64,000 nt of DNA from Blastopirellula sediminis (GCF_020966755.1 NZ_JAJKFT010000004.1:1674001-1738000), one strand, 5' to 3'. Positions 18,906 to 28,867 are shown, numbered from the stretch's first letter. Made by a program: numbers and translations. Notes: a model not told the origin generated them from the sequence alone.

Positions 18906-19433
18906 CTACTTCACGAAGATGTTGGTCGCCAGGATCGTCAGGTTGCCGTCGGCGTCGCGATCCGCTTTCCCTTGCACGACGACGGTCGACAATTCTTTTA
19001 CGCCGAGCAGCTTCCGGGCGTCCTCTTTCACCACTTCGCCGTTGGCGTCGACCACTTTCACCAGCGCCATCGACGACGGCAGCTTGTCCGTTTCGCAGCA
19101 ATAGTCCCAGGGAGACTCGCAGGCGTCGCCAGGGATGTCGCTGCAGGCTTTCAGCGCGTTGTCGACCAGCGAAAAAGCGGCGCGGTTTTCAATCCAGGGA
19201 TTCTCGCTGCCGCCGATCCGACCGACGACGATCACCTCGGATTCGTCTTCCGCTCTTTCCCGAGCTTCCGCGACGCCGAGGGCGCCGGTTGGTTCCGCGG
19301 CGAGGATGTAGGGGACGCCGGCGGGAGAAGGTCCACTTGCCGTCGGCGCTGACGTCTTAACCGACTCTGAAGAGCAGCCAACAGCCGCCAAAGCGATCAG
19401 GCCGAACGTAATCGTCGATAGATTCCAGTTCAT
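18906..19433 (-). CDS. Lipoprotein of the ABC exporter operon
   Basis: This 175-residue protein has a lipoprotein signal peptide (MNWNLSTITFGLIALAAVGCS; the lipobox Cys is at residue 20). After a Ser/Thr/Pro-rich linker, a compact domain reads SEVIVVGRIGGSENPWI, then a Cys-containing insert (ACSDIPGDACESPWDYCCET) and STVVVQGKADRDADGNLTIL. The strand order and glycines resemble a small OB-fold domain. It lies between the permease at 19483 and the adaptor at 17301 in the same operon. The function is unknown; an accessory role for the transporter is inferred from position. Four Cys in the insert could form disulfides. Confidence 0.85.
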   Translation of the reverse strand: MNWNLSTITFGLIALAAVGCSSESVKTSAPTASGPSPAGVPYILAAEPTGALGVAEARERAEDESEVIVVGRIGGSENPWIENRAAFSLVDNALKACSDIPGDACESPWDYCCETDKLPSSMALVKVVDANGEVVKEDARKLLGVKELSTVVVQGKADRDADGNLTILATNIFVK

Positions 19434-19482
19434 TTCATTGTCCTTTCAACATGTGCGGATTCATTCCGCGTACAGGGGTTCG

Positions 19483-20649
19483 TCATACGGCGCGAAGGGC
19501 CGAAACCACAGGCATTCGCAACGCGCGAATCGCCGGCGGAATCGCTCCGGCCAGTCCAATCAACATGCCAATGCCGCAGCCGAGAAAGACCGTCGACTCG
19601 TCGAGCTGCAGCGAAACCGCCCCCATCGTGAAGCGAAGCGCGGTTCCTTGTACGAAAGCCAAAGTGACGGCCGTTCCTATCAAACAAGCGGTCGCCGCCA
19701 ACAACATTCCTTCCTGAATCAAGCTGAGCGCGATCGCGCGGCGGACGAAGCCGATCGTTTGCAGCGTGGCGAGTTCGGGGATGCGTCCCATCACGCTGCC
19801 GTACATCGTGTTTAGTCCGGCGAAACCGCCGGCGCCGGCGATCAGCACGACCAACAGCCAGGCGAGCGATCGAATCGGTCGATAGTCGCGCTGTAAGCCA
19901 GCGTAATAGTCGGTCTCGCGGATCGCTTGCAGTTCGAGATCAAGTCGCTCTTTGCAAAACAAGTCGACGTCGGCGAAGTCTCCGCCGGGCTCGAGCGTCG
20001 CGGCGATTAAGCTGAGATCCTGCCGCTTCATCGCTTGTTGCAGGTCATCCAGGCGACACCAGATTTCGGATTCGAACGCGGCGCCTCCGGACGAGAAAAG
20101 GCCGCTGATCCGCCACGTGCGACCTTCAAACTCCAGCGTATCGCCGGGGTGAAGCGCCGATTGGGATAGTCCGAGCTTGGTCGCGGCCAGACGCCCCACC
20201 ATTACTTCGCCAACCTGCGGCCATGCCCCTTCCTCAAGTTCGACCTGGCGGCGGACCAAGAGCACGGAAGAGGTAACGCCGCGAACCAGCCCCATCGCCG
20301 GTTCCGGCAGGGGAGGGATGCCGATTTCGCAACCGCCGTATAGTTCCGGCGAAACGTAGCTTTGGCCATATCGACGCTCGATCGGCTTTACGCTAGCGGC
20401 CAGCAGGTCGCTGCTTCGCATCGGGATCGAAGAGTACTCGAGGTTCTCTCCCATCCCCAGCGAAAAGACGAGGGCCGTGCGGCGCTCGCCGCTGGCGGCG
20501 AGCGATTTTTCCAAGCCGCGGATGAAGCCGATCACGACCAGCGTCAAAACGACGACCAGCGACAACCCGGCGCACGTCAGCGACGTGCGCAGCGGACGGC
20601 GAAGGAGGTTTCGAACCGCGTACTCCCACGGTAATGTGCGAATGAACAT
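19483..20649 (-). CDS. ABC transporter permease, FtsX/MacB type (second, distinct copy)
   Basis: This 388-residue permease has the same topology as the one at 15454: an N-terminal helix (LTCAGLSLVVVLTLVVIGFI), a periplasmic domain, then three C-terminal helices (LAWLLVVLIAGAGGFAGLNTM; LLAATACLIGTAVTLAFV; FLGCGIGMLIGLAGAIPPAI). The segment TLQTIGFVRRAIALSLIQE is the coupling region. It is the first gene of the operon; the lipoprotein starts 49 bp downstream. Sequence similarity to the other permease is low by eye, so the transporter may be a heterodimer of two permeases with one ATPase. Confidence 0.9.
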   Translation of the reverse strand: MFIRTLPWEYAVRNLLRRPLRTSLTCAGLSLVVVLTLVVIGFIRGLEKSLAASGERRTALVFSLGMGENLEYSSIPMRSSDLLAASVKPIERRYGQSYVSPELYGGCEIGIPPLPEPAMGLVRGVTSSVLLVRRQVELEEGAWPQVGEVMVGRLAATKLGLSQSALHPGDTLEFEGRTWRISGLFSSGGAAFESEIWCRLDDLQQAMKRQDLSLIAATLEPGGDFADVDLFCKERLDLELQAIRETDYYAGLQRDYRPIRSLAWLLVVLIAGAGGFAGLNTMYGSVMGRIPELATLQTIGFVRRAIALSLIQEGMLLAATACLIGTAVTLAFVQGTALRFTMGAVSLQLDESTVFLGCGIGMLIGLAGAIPPAIRALRMPVVSALRAV

Positions 20650-20735
20650 CGCGCGCTCAACAACGGCTTCCGGGAAACGAAGAAACTAACGACAGCAAGA
20701 GAGTGACGTACGAGAAAAACGTCAGCGCTGGCGAT

Positions 20736-21146
20736 TTAGCACAAAATCAGGACGTGCTGCGCGCGCAGCGTCCCTGTCGGTTGTGCGGAAGAGTGCGAGT
20801 TTCGCGAGGAAGCGTACGCTTGGACCTGGCGAGTCAGCGTCGCCTGGACGTCGATCACACGGGGAAAGTCGAGCGAGAGGGGGAGCGGAAGTTCTACCGT
20901 GACGTCGCCGTCGAGAACGGCGCCGCCGCAAATGCCCTGGCAATGACTTTCGTCCGAATGCCGCTGGGCCGGCGGGGGCGAATTCTCTTTCTGGCAGCAA
21001 CAACAAGCGGGCTCGTCTGCTGGCGCCGCAGTTGGTTCGGAATGATTATCGCAGCAGGAAATTCCCTGCGCCGACGCCCAACTACACCACAGCGGACAGC
21101 TGAGGAGGACGAGAATCAAGAGCGGCGAGATGAGTTTCGGACGCAT
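20736..21146 (-). CDS. Small Cys-rich secreted protein
   Basis: This 136-residue protein has a signal peptide (MRPKLISPLLILVLLSCPLW...ASA), preceded by a good AGAAGGTAAG site. The mature N-terminal half is unusually rich in Cys and His: GISCCDNHSE, EPACCCCQKEN, RHSDESHCQGICGG. That suggests metal binding or extensive disulfides. The C-terminal half has no motif I recognise. It lies 86 bp upstream of the ABC exporter operon on the same strand, so it may be co-transcribed. Similar small Cys-rich proteins occur near metal-efflux genes in planctomycetes; applying that here is a guess. Confidence 0.7.
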   Translation of the reverse strand: MRPKLISPLLILVLLSCPLWCSWASAQGISCCDNHSEPTAAPADEPACCCCQKENSPPPAQRHSDESHCQGICGGAVLDGDVTVELPLPLSLDFPRVIDVQATLTRQVQAYASSRNSHSSAQPTGTLRAQHVLILC

Positions 21147-21274
21147 GAGAAATTCTTACCTTCTAGACTTACCCTACCCCCTGGCGATTGGATCTGCAAG
21201 GCGAATTCTCAAAGCAGGGAAAGCCTGAATGTTCCCAGATCGCCGCCGCCAAACGAGAGAAATCGAGCGTTATC

Positions 21275-24200
21275 TTAATTTTCGCTCGTCAGAAGTCGGC
21301 ATTGCCAGAGACGCGAATTCTGCTGCGGAGTCTGGGAGTGGGACATGAAGATTCGGGTCAGATCTTGTGAGACGCAGGTAACGATTTTCCATGATCCGGT
21401 GGGAAAAACCGGATCGAAAAGGACTGGGGGCCCGAACGGTTGATCCGTTGAAGCGCGGTTGCAGACGAACAGGTTCAACCCTTGATAGCCGGTACGAAAG
21501 GAGGAGAAGAGAAGGACCGTTCCATCCGGCGATATAGCTGGGCAGGTGTTGGTGACGCCAGCGTTGATCTCGTTTTCTAGCGGGACCGGTTCATCGAAAG
21601 GTGCGTCAATCGATTTGCGCGTAGCGATCATCAGCGTGCCGTAGAGGGTCCGACCCTCAACCCGTTGGCGTTCGAACACCAAGGTCAAGCCGTCGTTGGT
21701 GATCGCGGCATGCGCTTCTCCTTGGTCGGTGTTGATCGGCGATCCAAGATTTGTCGCCCGACCGAAGGGCTCGTCGATCGAATTGCGGCGCGCGATCCAG
21801 ATGTCGTCCTGACCCATGCCATCGGTCCGTCGCGAGTGAAACAGCATTCTCGTTCCGTCGGCGAACAGACGTGGACCATGTTCCAGTTCCGACGAATTGA
21901 TTTCGGAGGAAAGGAGCGTCGGCTTTTCCCAGGTACCGCTCGGCGTTGCGGGTTTTGAGACGGCTAAGTCCGCTTTGTCAAGTCGCTCGGGAGAAATCGC
22001 GAAGTAGAGTTCGCCAGTCTTGTCCAAAAGGTAAGGATTGCAAAGGGTTTCGCTATCCTCCACGCCGGCGACGACCACTGGTTCCGGCTTCGACCAGCGC
22101 CACTTGCCGGAGGTAAAGACATCGACGGCGGAAACGCCGGGGCCAGGGGGCGGAGCGGAAGGAGTTGGATCGATGGACGTCATCGCCGGGGAATCGGCAG
22201 AGGTCGTTGGCCCGCCCACTGCGCCGGTCGGATCGCCGTCCCAAACGACGCGGCAGGTTGGGCGAGCTTGTTTGAATTTTGCGACGCCTGCCGGGGTTAC
22301 CTTCGTTTCTGTGAGGTGAAGGTTCTGGAGGAGCGGGAGGTTCAAAAACGTGTCGAACGACTTGTCGGTCAGCGACGTCTTATTGACGTTCAGCTGACGC
22401 AGTTCTCTGGCGTCGGCCAGACAGGCGATCCCTTCGTCGCCAATCGATGTGTTCGAAAGCATCAGGCACCGCAATCTTGGCGTACTGGGGAATTCGCGAA
22501 AGAACTGCATGTCGTCGTCATTCAGCGAGTTGTAGCCAAAGCGAAAATCAATCACGGAATCCATCTTTTGCAGGTGCGAAAAAACGTTGGAGGTCAGCTG
22601 GCATCCCCACAGTTCAAGGAAAGTGATGCTGCGGTTCTCAGCGAGGTGCGCGAGGCCGGCTGCTGTCACCTTTGACGAATTGAGGACCTTAACTCGTCGT
22701 AGATTGGAGGTTCCTTGGAATGCCGACAGCCCTTGGTCGGTGATTTCATTATTGTTCGCAAGTTCAACGTGCGTCAGTCGGAACGCTTCATTCGGCAATT
22801 GATTTGGATTCTTGATAAGCGTGTTCGTCCCGAGGTGGGAGTCGTCGTTGATTCGAACTTGTCCACCGATAGAGAGAACGTACTCGGCGGCGCGGCGATC
22901 GGCGGAGTCGTCGACCGATGTGGCGTTAGCGGCGCCCAGCCACTGTGGATTTCCCTCGATCTTGCCGTGATGATTGTTGCCGGACGAATCGAGGAGCTGA
23001 GTTCCGGAACCTTCCTCAAAGAGATACAGCGCCAAGGTGTCGGCGTCCTTGGTCAACTGCGTGGGAGGAGTGAAATTGTCCTGATAGCGAAGCGATTTCG
23101 AAATCCGTACGCCGCCGATCTTGCCGGCGAACATGTGACTGAAGTCCATGTCGCCGCCGAACACGAGCGAATCGGGCGCTGGACTTGTGCGGGGGTCCTT
23201 CAAGGCGTTCGGAGTCAAGTCGGACTTCTGGCCGTCAACGAAGATCAGAGGTCGGTCGGCGAAAGTGGCCGCTACATGGACCCATTTTTCGTACGGGCAG
23301 GGCTGATGGATTAAATAGACGTCTTCCTTGTTTTCGGCAGCGTAGAGTTTGCCGTTGGGAGAGAGGCAGACCGTGCGCGAGTCGCCGTGCGTAATCGCAC
23401 GCACGAAATAGGAATCTTTGGAGTTGCCGGGTTGGGTTTGGCAGAAGAACTCAATCGTGAGTGGGCCGTCGACCAGATTTTCGGAAATGGGAATCATGAC
23501 TCGATCATCCACCCCATCAAACTCCATGCCGTGCGGCCGCCTCAACGGCTTGTTCGAAGTGACGCCGTCCGCGACGTTGGCGCTCACCTTCACCCGGCGT
23601 GGATTGCCATGGATTTCTCCGTTGCGATGGTTGCCGGAGGAATCATGAAGGATGGTTCCGGAAGCTTCCGTAAACCGATAGAGCGCGAACGTGTCGTCAT
23701 CCGGGAAGAATTCGTACTGCGGCGTAAAGTCGCTCTCGTATCGCTCGGTCATGGAGACGCGGACCTGTTGAACCTGGCCGCGATACGGGAAATCGAAGTC
23801 GCCTGGTTGCCTGGCCCGGTCATTGGCGCTCGCGCCGAGCAAGAAGTTGAGGCGACTATGATTGCGTTCTGATTCCGGCAGGGCGGCTTTCCCGGCCAGT
23901 TTGCCGTCGACATACAAGCGATATTCAACTGGCCCAAGCACAAACGTCAGGTTGGTTAATGTTCCGGTCGTCGGCAAATCGGTCGTCTCCAGCATCGCGT
24001 AGGTTTTGAGGGGCGTCGAAGAGAGGGCCAGGTGCGCAATCCGCTTGCCGGTTTGCGGCTGACGGTTAATGCCGAGGCCAACGCCGGAGACTTCCGTATT
24101 GCCGAAAATCGTGCCTGATTCCATCGAGTTCAGCGGCATCGGCAAAACGACTTCGACGGTGATCGGCGTTTTTCCCTGATACCCGAAGGGAAGCTCGACG

Positions 24201-27200
24201 AAGTCGTCGACTCCATCGAAATCAATCGCGTAAGTCGGCGGAGCAATTTGGTCAGGGGACAGGCGAACCCATTGGGGATCGCCGTGGATTACGCCGTGAC
24301 GATTGTGACCGGAGACGTCGGTCAACTCAGCGCCTTCCCCCTGTTTGAAATCGTAGAATGCGTAGGTCTCGTCGTCGGCGGCGAACTGGTATTGCGGCGT
24401 GAATTCGGAGGTAAAACGCTCGGACGTAGAAATCCGAAACTGCTGAATCTTGCCGCGAAACGGGAATCTGATCGGGATCTTTAGATTCGGTTTCTGGCTG
24501 GGACTAGCGCCAAGCATGGCTTTCAAATCGCCGTAGTTCCGCTCCGCCTCGGGGATGGCAATGTTGCCTACCAACGACCCATCGACGTAGTAGCGAACGT
24601 TTTCTTTGTCAGAGACGACGGTAAAGTTCACCGGGGTATCCGGGGGCGTAATGTCCTTAGCGGTTAATCCGATATAGGCGCCGTGGCGACTGGAATGGAT
24701 GAGAAACTCGGCATTGAAGAATCCGTCGGTCTTCGTTTTGCTGAGCGTCCAACCAAGTCCGCTGAATTCCGTCGTCGAGAAGAGAGCGCCCCCGATGTTC
24801 GTAGGATTTGTCGGCGTTACCGCGACCATCTCCAACGACCAAGGAGCGGGAAGATCGAAGGGATAGGGAAGCTCGACGTAGTCGTCAACGCCGTCAAATT
24901 CAAGCGCAAAGGCGCGATGCGCGTTTGGATCGAGGTTAGCCTTCGTGAGCGGGATCCACTGGGGATCGCCATAGATCGCGCCGTGACGATTGTGCCCTGA
25001 CGAATCGGTCAACTGCGTACCTTGTCCCTCTTTGAACTGATAGAGAGCCATCGTCTGCGGGCTCGAGTCGAACTGATACGTTGGCTTAAAGTCCTCCTGG
25101 TAGAGGACGGCGTTGGAAAGCCGAACTTGCTGAATGACGCCGCAGAAGGGGAAGTCGACCGGGAGGGGTTCCCCTTGGTTGAGATTGGGACTGGCGCCCA
25201 CGATCCAGTTCAAGTCGTTGAAGAGACGATCGGTCTCCGGCAGCGTGCTCTCGGCCACTTTTTTTCCGTCGATAAAAAGGCGGAACTGCTGCGAATCGAT
25301 CGTCGCCGTCAGATTGACGGTTGTTCCGGGAGGCGGATAGTTTTGGGACGAAACCATTTGGTAAATGCGCGACGGCTTCGCTAATCCGATTTGAGCCGCC
25401 ATCGTTTGGCCGTCCGGATGCCCGGCGAACTCGAAGCGAACGCCGCTGTCTTCGGACGTTCCCAAAATGTTGTGCAGCCCGGGGGCAGGTGCGGGGACTT
25501 GCAGCACCACTTCCATCGTGAGCGGATGTTCTCCCTTGTAGCCGAAGGGGAGCTTGACGTAGTCATTGACTCCGTCGAACTCGAGCGCGTAGGCGCCGGT
25601 TGGAGAGGGAGCCTTGGGGGGCGATTGCGCTGGCACGTCGGGAAATGCCTGGACGATGCGGAAGCCGCCGATGTATTCGGGTTTTTCCGGTTGGTAGACC
25701 GAGCGGGCCGCCGATCGTCCGACGTCGCTGCCGTAATACCAGGATCCGCCGCGCTGCACGTGATAAGGACCGCTGTTCGGTCCCGTAGGATCGACGAGGG
25801 GCGCGAGTTTGAAGTAGTCGCTTCCGTACCAGTCGCTGCACCACTCCCACACATTGCCCGGCATGTCATAGAGGCCGAATGGATTCGGCAGCTTCTGGCG
25901 AACCGGATGGGGGAATTGTTCGTTCGCGTTGAGGGCGTTGGCGTTGAACCACGCATAATTCACGAGTTGCGTCTGGTCGTCTCCAAACGAGTAAGCGGTT
26001 TCGGCGCCGGCCCGACACGCGAATTCCCACTCCGCTTCGGTCGGCAAGCGATAGGTCTTTCCTTCTTTCTCGCTGAGGCGACGACAGAACTCGGTCGCAT
26101 CCTCCCAGGTAATCGGACTAGCCGGTATGGCGAGAGGATCACGGATGCTGTTCGAGCCAACGACATTCCAGGGTCTTGGTCCCATCACCGCGTCCCATTG
26201 TTTCCGCGTGACCTCGGTGTCCGACATCAAATAGGGGCGTGAGATGCGCGCTTCGTGTTCCGTCTCGTCACTGAGACGTTTGAATTGCCATTGGGGCGAT
26301 CCCATGACGAATTCGCCCGGAGGAATCACGCGGAACGTTATGCCGACGCTGTTGGTCGACAATTCAGGCACGCCGAGATAAGAGGCCCACGCCGCTTGAT
26401 GCGCTTTGGCCTGGGATTGATCAAACGGAGCGATCGCCATGGCCGGGGCGAGATTGACGGCGGTTTCGGGGACGGAGGGCGGGGTTGATTTTGCGGCTTC
26501 TTTCCAGAAGAGATGGACTTTCGACGAAGCGTCGCTCAGGATCGTCAGCTGGCTGACGTCGGTCTTGATTGCGCCGCTGGCGTCGAGGTCGAACTTGTAT
26601 TCGCCCGGCGCGAGCGACACCGTCTGCTCGGTATTGAGCAAGCGGATCGGCGTTCGCTTCGCCGTTTTCAAATCGACGATCGCCAACTCTTGATCGCGGA
26701 GATGGGCCGTAAGGTCTTCTTGATCGACTTCGACGACCAGCGTGCCAAGCGGCGGAGCGCTCGGAAAAAGGATGCCAGCGGCGTAATAGAGGAAACCGAA
26801 CAGCAATACCAAAGCCCCGATTACGCCGCCGTAAACGGGGACGCCACGACCCGAAAGAGTCGGCAAGGATGTTTGCGGACGAGCATCGATCGAGCGAGTA
26901 GGTAGCACCTCGGCGTCGGCCGAGTAAGGTTGCGTCTCGAAAAAGGCGGTGGGGGACGTGTCGTTCGCCGTCTCCATGCTGCTGATCGAGAGCGCCGGCG
27001 GGGCGTCGCTCAGTTGCGGACGAATGCGGCGCAATGCGGCGATCAATTCGGTCGCGCTTTTGTAGCGATCCGCGGGAGACTTCGCCATGCACTTTTCGTA
27101 AATCGCTTGCAGCGCCGGCGGCACGTCGCGACGAACGTTGAGCAAACTGGGAGGCGTTTGTTCGCGATGCCCGAGCAGCTTGACCATCAGCGTCTCGCCG

Positions 27201-28252
27201 CCGAACGGCGGACGGCCGGTCAGCAAGTAGTAAAGGGAACAGCCAAGGCTGTACAAGTCGGCGCTGGCCGTCGCGGCTTTGGCGTTGACCGCTTGTTCCG
27301 GCGCCATGAAGTCGACAGTTCCCATGACGGCTCCGTTTTGCGTCAGGCCGGACTGATTGCTATCGGTCTGGATCCGCGCGATCCCCATATCGAGAATCTT
27401 TACGACGCCGTTTTGATCGATCAGCAAGTTGGCGGGCTTGATGTCGCGATGCACCAGTCCAACGCCGTGGGCGTATTCGAGGCCTTGCGCGGCTTGCAGC
27501 AGACAGTCGACCGCCGCCGCGACCGAAAGGGGACCGGCGCGACGGACCTGCGTGTTGAGATCGCGCCCCTCGACGTACTCCATGACGAAGAAGTGGATTC
27601 CGTCCGACTCGTCGGCGTCGTACGCGGTAACGATGTTTTCATGCCGCAGTTTCGCCGCGACCTTCATCTCCTGGTTGAATCGCTCGACGCTTTGCGACTT
27701 CGCCATCGCCGCACGAGGTAAGACTTTTAGCGCGACGACGCGTCCCATTTTACTGTGCCGCGCTTTGTAGACTTGCCCCATTCCTCCTTCGCCGATCTTG
27801 TCCAAGACCACGTAGCGGCCAAGTTTGAGACCGCGGGTCTTGCCGTTGGCGATCGAACGCAATTGAAACCGAGTTACCAGATCGTTTTCCAGCAGCAAGC
27901 CGGCCAATTGAAATCCAGTCCGGACCCGGTGGGAATCCAACAGCTCCTTCAGCTTGGCGGGAGGGATGATCTCGGCCGCCGCCAGATGGGTCTGGAGGGT
28001 CTTGAGCTGGAGATCGTCCGGCATCAACAGGGACGAATGGAGCGATTGGGCCGTCGGCAAATGCAATTCTTCGGCGGGCGCCTGGGGAGCGTCGAGCCAG
28101 GCGATCTTTTGGAGGGCGGCGACGTGTTGTTGCAATTGTTCCAGGAGCTGTGGGTCGCCGTCGGCCAATTTCGCCAAATCGGCGTCGGTCCCGCTGGACG
28201 CCGCTTCTTCCCATTGCAGTAACAGATCGAGCAGTCGTTCGTCCATGGACAA
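21275..28252 (-). CDS. Giant Ser/Thr protein kinase with FGE-sulfatase, LamG, LRR and PD40 modules
   Basis: This protein has 2325 residues. The kinase domain spans about 142-410, with glycine loop IGEGGMGQVY, VVALKVL lysine, HRDIKPANLL near 266, the DFG position read as DMG in ILDMGIARI, and APE as MAPEQ near 316. One transmembrane helix lies about 478-494 (VIGALVLLFGFLYYAAG). A formylglycine-generating-enzyme-type (FGE-sulfatase) domain covers about 636-875 (YRLPTEAEWEFACRAG; MPGNVWEWCSDWY; VQRGGSWYY). Four LamG-like domains follow (each opening with FDGVDDYVELP variants, near 890, 1114, 1342, 1575), then leucine-rich repeats (about 1805-2000) and a TolB/PD40-type region (about 2055-2320). 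The kinase should be cytoplasmic and the rest outside. A sigma factor ends 9 bp upstream, so both are probably co-expressed. The substrate and signal are unknown. Confidence 0.93.
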   Translation of the reverse strand: MSMDERLLDLLLQWEEAASSGTDADLAKLADGDPQLLEQLQQHVAALQKIAWLDAPQAPAEELHLPTAQSLHSSLLMPDDLQLKTLQTHLAAAEIIPPAKLKELLDSHRVRTGFQLAGLLLENDLVTRFQLRSIANGKTRGLKLGRYVVLDKIGEGGMGQVYKARHSKMGRVVALKVLPRAAMAKSQSVERFNQEMKVAAKLRHENIVTAYDADESDGIHFFVMEYVEGRDLNTQVRRAGPLSVAAAVDCLLQAAQGLEYAHGVGLVHRDIKPANLLIDQNGVVKILDMGIARIQTDSNQSGLTQNGAVMGTVDFMAPEQAVNAKAATASADLYSLGCSLYYLLTGRPPFGGETLMVKLLGHREQTPPSLLNVRRDVPPALQAIYEKCMAKSPADRYKSATELIAALRRIRPQLSDAPPALSISSMETANDTSPTAFFETQPYSADAEVLPTRSIDARPQTSLPTLSGRGVPVYGGVIGALVLLFGFLYYAAGILFPSAPPLGTLVVEVDQEDLTAHLRDQELAIVDLKTAKRTPIRLLNTEQTVSLAPGEYKFDLDASGAIKTDVSQLTILSDASSKVHLFWKEAAKSTPPSVPETAVNLAPAMAIAPFDQSQAKAHQAAWASYLGVPELSTNSVGITFRVIPPGEFVMGSPQWQFKRLSDETEHEARISRPYLMSDTEVTRKQWDAVMGPRPWNVVGSNSIRDPLAIPASPITWEDATEFCRRLSEKEGKTYRLPTEAEWEFACRAGAETAYSFGDDQTQLVNYAWFNANALNANEQFPHPVRQKLPNPFGLYDMPGNVWEWCSDWYGSDYFKLAPLVDPTGPNSGPYHVQRGGSWYYGSDVGRSAARSVYQPEKPEYIGGFRIVQAFPDVPAQSPPKAPSPTGAYALEFDGVNDYVKLPFGYKGEHPLTMEVVLQVPAPAPGLHNILGTSEDSGVRFEFAGHPDGQTMAAQIGLAKPSRIYQMVSSQNYPPPGTTVNLTATIDSQQFRLFIDGKKVAESTLPETDRLFNDLNWIVGASPNLNQGEPLPVDFPFCGVIQQVRLSNAVLYQEDFKPTYQFDSSPQTMALYQFKEGQGTQLTDSSGHNRHGAIYGDPQWIPLTKANLDPNAHRAFALEFDGVDDYVELPYPFDLPAPWSLEMVAVTPTNPTNIGGALFSTTEFSGLGWTLSKTKTDGFFNAEFLIHSSRHGAYIGLTAKDITPPDTPVNFTVVSDKENVRYYVDGSLVGNIAIPEAERNYGDLKAMLGASPSQKPNLKIPIRFPFRGKIQQFRISTSERFTSEFTPQYQFAADDETYAFYDFKQGEGAELTDVSGHNRHGVIHGDPQWVRLSPDQIAPPTYAIDFDGVDDFVELPFGYQGKTPITVEVVLPMPLNSMESGTIFGNTEVSGVGLGINRQPQTGKRIAHLALSSTPLKTYAMLETTDLPTTGTLTNLTFVLGPVEYRLYVDGKLAGKAALPESERNHSRLNFLLGASANDRARQPGDFDFPYRGQVQQVRVSMTERYESDFTPQYEFFPDDDTFALYRFTEASGTILHDSSGNHRNGEIHGNPRRVKVSANVADGVTSNKPLRRPHGMEFDGVDDRVMIPISENLVDGPLTIEFFCQTQPGNSKDSYFVRAITHGDSRTVCLSPNGKLYAAENKEDVYLIHQPCPYEKWVHVAATFADRPLIFVDGQKSDLTPNALKDPRTSPAPDSLVFGGDMDFSHMFAGKIGGVRISKSLRYQDNFTPPTQLTKDADTLALYLFEEGSGTQLLDSSGNNHHGKIEGNPQWLGAANATSVDDSADRRAAEYVLSIGGQVRINDDSHLGTNTLIKNPNQLPNEAFRLTHVELANNNEITDQGLSAFQGTSNLRRVKVLNSSKVTAAGLAHLAENRSITFLELWGCQLTSNVFSHLQKMDSVIDFRFGYNSLNDDDMQFFREFPSTPRLRCLMLSNTSIGDEGIACLADARELRQLNVNKTSLTDKSFDTFLNLPLLQNLHLTETKVTPAGVAKFKQARPTCRVVWDGDPTGAVGGPTTSADSPAMTSIDPTPSAPPPGPGVSAVDVFTSGKWRWSKPEPVVVAGVEDSETLCNPYLLDKTGELYFAISPERLDKADLAVSKPATPSGTWEKPTLLSSEINSSELEHGPRLFADGTRMLFHSRRTDGMGQDDIWIARRNSIDEPFGRATNLGSPINTDQGEAHAAITNDGLTLVFERQRVEGRTLYGTLMIATRKSIDAPFDEPVPLENEINAGVTNTCPAISPDGTVLLFSSFRTGYQGLNLFVCNRASTDQPFGPPVLFDPVFPTGSWKIVTCVSQDLTRIFMSHSQTPQQNSRLWQCRLLTSEN

Positions 28253-28261
28253 CGGTTCCGC

Positions 28262-28867
28262 TTACTTGGCGCCTGGAGAAAGGTCTGGCGTCATCTCCGC
28301 CAGCAGCAGTCGGGCCTGGATAAATCGTCGCTGGATCGTCTTGGTCGAAACTCCCAAGATCTGCGCTGCGTCGCCATGCGTCGCGTCGGCGTACCATATC
28401 AGCGAAAACGTGTCGCGCAATTCCTCGGGGAGCTTGTCGACCGCCTCGTGAAACTCGGCCCATTGAGCGAGCGAGACGGGGGTATCGTCGTCGTCCTGCC
28501 GTGGAACTTCGGCCAAATTGAAATGGGACTGATGGTTGGCCGCTTCGGCCATCGGCCCGAGATGCTTGCGAGCCAGGTCGATCAGCGTCCGGCGAATCTG
28601 CATTGTCGCCAGTTTGAAATAATGTTGGGCCGACTGCGGTTTCACATTCTTCAGGCTGCGATATAACCTAATCGCCGCTTCCTGGAAGACGTCGTCGGTT
28701 TCTTCCCAGCGGACCAGGCTCGGATACGAGCGCATCATCGCTTTCGTCAGACGCCGCAATCGCTCGAGCGACCGTTCCAGGATCAGGTCATACGCGACCA
28801 CCGGGCGCTGACGCTCGGCTTCGAGAATACGTTCGATATCCTGCGTCGTGGCTGATGTCGTTGGCAA
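28262..28867 (-). CDS. RNA polymerase sigma factor, ECF family
   Basis: This ECF sigma factor has about 201 residues. Region 2 includes LVRWEETDDVFQEAAIRLYRSL and HYFKLATMQIRRTLIDLARK. Region 4 includes LPEELRDTFSLIWYADATHG and AAQILGVSTKTIQRRFIQAR. The frame stays open upstream to 29038, but those residues look non-coding. I choose the TTG at 28867 because GGGGGAGAGA lies about 7 nt before it; GTG 28885 is an alternative. The gene ends 9 bp before the giant kinase, a pairing typical of planctomycete ECF groups in which the linked kinase is thought to regulate the sigma factor. Confidence 0.88.
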   Translation of the reverse strand: MPTTSATTQDIERILEAERQRPVVAYDLILERSLERLRRLTKAMMRSYPSLVRWEETDDVFQEAAIRLYRSLKNVKPQSAQHYFKLATMQIRRTLIDLARKHLGPMAEAANHQSHFNLAEVPRQDDDDTPVSLAQWAEFHEAVDKLPEELRDTFSLIWYADATHGDAAQILGVSTKTIQRRFIQARLLLAEMTPDLSPGAK

